Shown: positions 31,828 through 32,692 of the stretch, in pieces
Layout of the letters: the number at the start of each line of letters is the position of its first letter
Numbering within the stretch: the stretch's first letter is position 1
Source of the DNA: a virus
DNA: 32,692 nt
IMG/VR virus record: IMGVR_UViG_3300030098_004030
Coordinates: 1 to 32,692 of that record
Strand: one strand, 5' to 3'
The notes under the pieces: generated by a model
Seen by the model: only the letters and a program-made list of their open reading frames with translations
Told to the model about the DNA's origin: nothing
Databases searched by the model: none
Program-made: the position numbers and the translations under genes

Positions 31828-32652
31828 ATGATTGGAATACTCGTACAAAGCACAACCCGAAACAAAAAAACTGGTAACATACCTACTGTTATCGTAGGAC
31901 AAAACCAAAAGGATATCGTCTCATCCTGTCAACAATCAGGATGCGTTCTACTCAGTGAACAGCTCGGTGGTAGTGGCATGTATAAAGACCTCGGTTTAAA
32001 ACCATGTTATGCCCATAAGTCTCACGTCTCGTGGGGTACAAAATCAATCTTTCGAGCTATTGAAAGAGGCACAAAAACCCTTGAGGATTACAGTATAAAA
32101 GAAGGCTTCCGCATGGCATCACGTCACGCGAAATATTTCCGATTATCATCCATTGGAGATTGTTCAGTACTTGACCCGTCCATTATTGATGAGCTACTAT
32201 CCGAAGCAAAACGATACCAGCTTACACCACTGGGTTACACTGCTAACCCAGAGGCTACCCATTTACAAAATATCGTTTTATTGTCGTGTCCTACCATGGC
32301 ACGCGCGGATGCTGCTATCAAAGATGGATGGCGAGTTGCTGTCCAAATCACCAAACCCTATAGACATGGTGATAGCAAAACATTTACAACTCCGGATGGT
32401 CATCTCGGGGTTATCTGTCCCGAGCAAACTCAAGCTATAAAATACAAGGCTATAGACGAGAGGAATAAAGCAGTGCTCTTACTATTACTCGCCATAGCAT
32501 CCAATGAAGGCTTTATATTTACGGTATCCTATTCTGGCCAGAATAAACCCAGCGCGCGCAAAAAAATCACGTGTAACACGTGCGGACTCTGCGCACGAGG
32601 CAACACCCACAAAACAAAATATAAAGCTATTGGCTTTATACCTCACAACTAA
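31828..32652 (+). CDS. DUF7227-like Cys-rich protein with an insertion, 274 aa
   Basis: Start ATG 31828 with GAGGAA upstream; an ATG at 31771 lies inside the previous gene and is rejected. Cysteines: C34-x4-C39, C60 in CYAH, C154 in SCP, C197 in ICPEQ, and C249-x2-C252-x2-C255 in TCNTCGLCA near the end. This layout matches phage DUF7227-type proteins and suggests a metal or Fe-S site; function unknown. Between ICPEQTQ and the final Cys cluster this copy carries about 47 residues, including hydrophobic AVLLLLLAIA, where the copy at base 1 has about 12. Early gene, followed by the leader-hairpin module. Confidence 0.75.
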   Translation: MIGILVQSTTRNKKTGNIPTVIVGQNQKDIVSSCQQSGCVLLSEQLGGSGMYKDLGLKPCYAHKSHVSWGTKSIFRAIERGTKTLEDYSIKEGFRMASRHAKYFRLSSIGDCSVLDPSIIDELLSEAKRYQLTPLGYTANPEATHLQNIVLLSCPTMARADAAIKDGWRVAVQITKPYRHGDSKTFTTPDGHLGVICPEQTQAIKYKAIDERNKAVLLLLLAIASNEGFIFTVSYSGQNKPSARKKITCNTCGLCARGNTHKTKYKAIGFIPHN

Positions 32653-32684
32653 CACACAACACAACCCGCCCCCTTTAAAGGGGG
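32651..32684 (+). promoter_or_regulatory. Leader module cut by the window edge
   Basis: AACACACAACACAAC (32651-32665) and the palindrome CCCCCTTTAAAGGGGG (32669-32684) are identical to 211-244. The sequence after the palindrome (CTTCACTA) differs from that after 244 (TATCAACATAAGG) and looks more like the one after 920 (CTTTGCTATAGGAG). Confidence 0.6.
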
Positions 32685-32692
32685 CTTCACTA

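Overview
The window reads as an essentially complete genome of a small tailed phage with podovirus-like architecture (T7/P22 style: head-tail adaptor, tail nozzle, internal virion proteins). The virion genes include a small and large terminase, portal, scaffold, HK97-like major capsid protein, adaptor, nozzle and very large coiled-coil ejection proteins. I see no integrase, DNA polymerase, RNA polymerase or tRNA gene. Replication and transcription therefore probably lean on the host, and the phage is probably lytic. Host-type promoters (TTGACA boxes) and AGGAG ribosome sites suggest a bacterium with a standard sigma-70 system; the host cannot be named from this sequence.

Layout. A plus-strand early arm runs from about 31.3 kb to the window end and, if the genome is a circle, continues at base 1 up to 4,958. 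It carries two small unknown genes, a Cys-rich DUF7227-like protein, a minimal cytosine-C5-methyltransferase-like protein, several small unknowns, a ribbon-helix-helix protein and a primase/VapE-helicase fusion. A long minus-strand late arm runs from 30,418 down to 5,014. In transcription order it encodes RusA-like resolvase, TerS, TerL, portal, a small unknown, scaffold, capsid, decoration protein, adaptor, nozzle, three appendage-like proteins, three internal virion/ejection proteins, tail-fibre-like proteins, then a terminator and a cassette with a holin candidate, small basic proteins, an XRE-type regulator and an L,D-peptidase-like lysin candidate. The arms converge at a terminator near 4,990 and diverge from a 941-bp gene-free region at 30,419-31,359.

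Control DNA. Three non-coding signals stand out. (1) At 1,243-1,472, downstream of a terminator, lie a GC-rich dyad, a perfect 18-bp palindrome and eight exact ACACAAGAG repeats, two of which lie inside a near-consensus promoter (TTGACA-N17-TATTAT); this looks like an operator array or iteron origin. (2) The 30.4-31.3 kb region holds about two dozen GAACA/TGTTC half-sites, many paired as 11-bp palindromes, plus two approximately 31-bp palindromes that are inverted copies of each other. (3) A recurrent leader made of an ACACAACACAAC stretch, often a CCCCC/GGGGG hairpin, then a Shine-Dalgarno site precedes most early genes.

Window ends. The first approximately 244 bases are a diverged copy of the last approximately 340 bases (3' end of the Cys-rich gene plus its hairpin). 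The simplest reading is a circular or terminally redundant genome of about 32.4 kb whose assembly ended in two alleles of one locus; a tandem gene duplication is the alternative.
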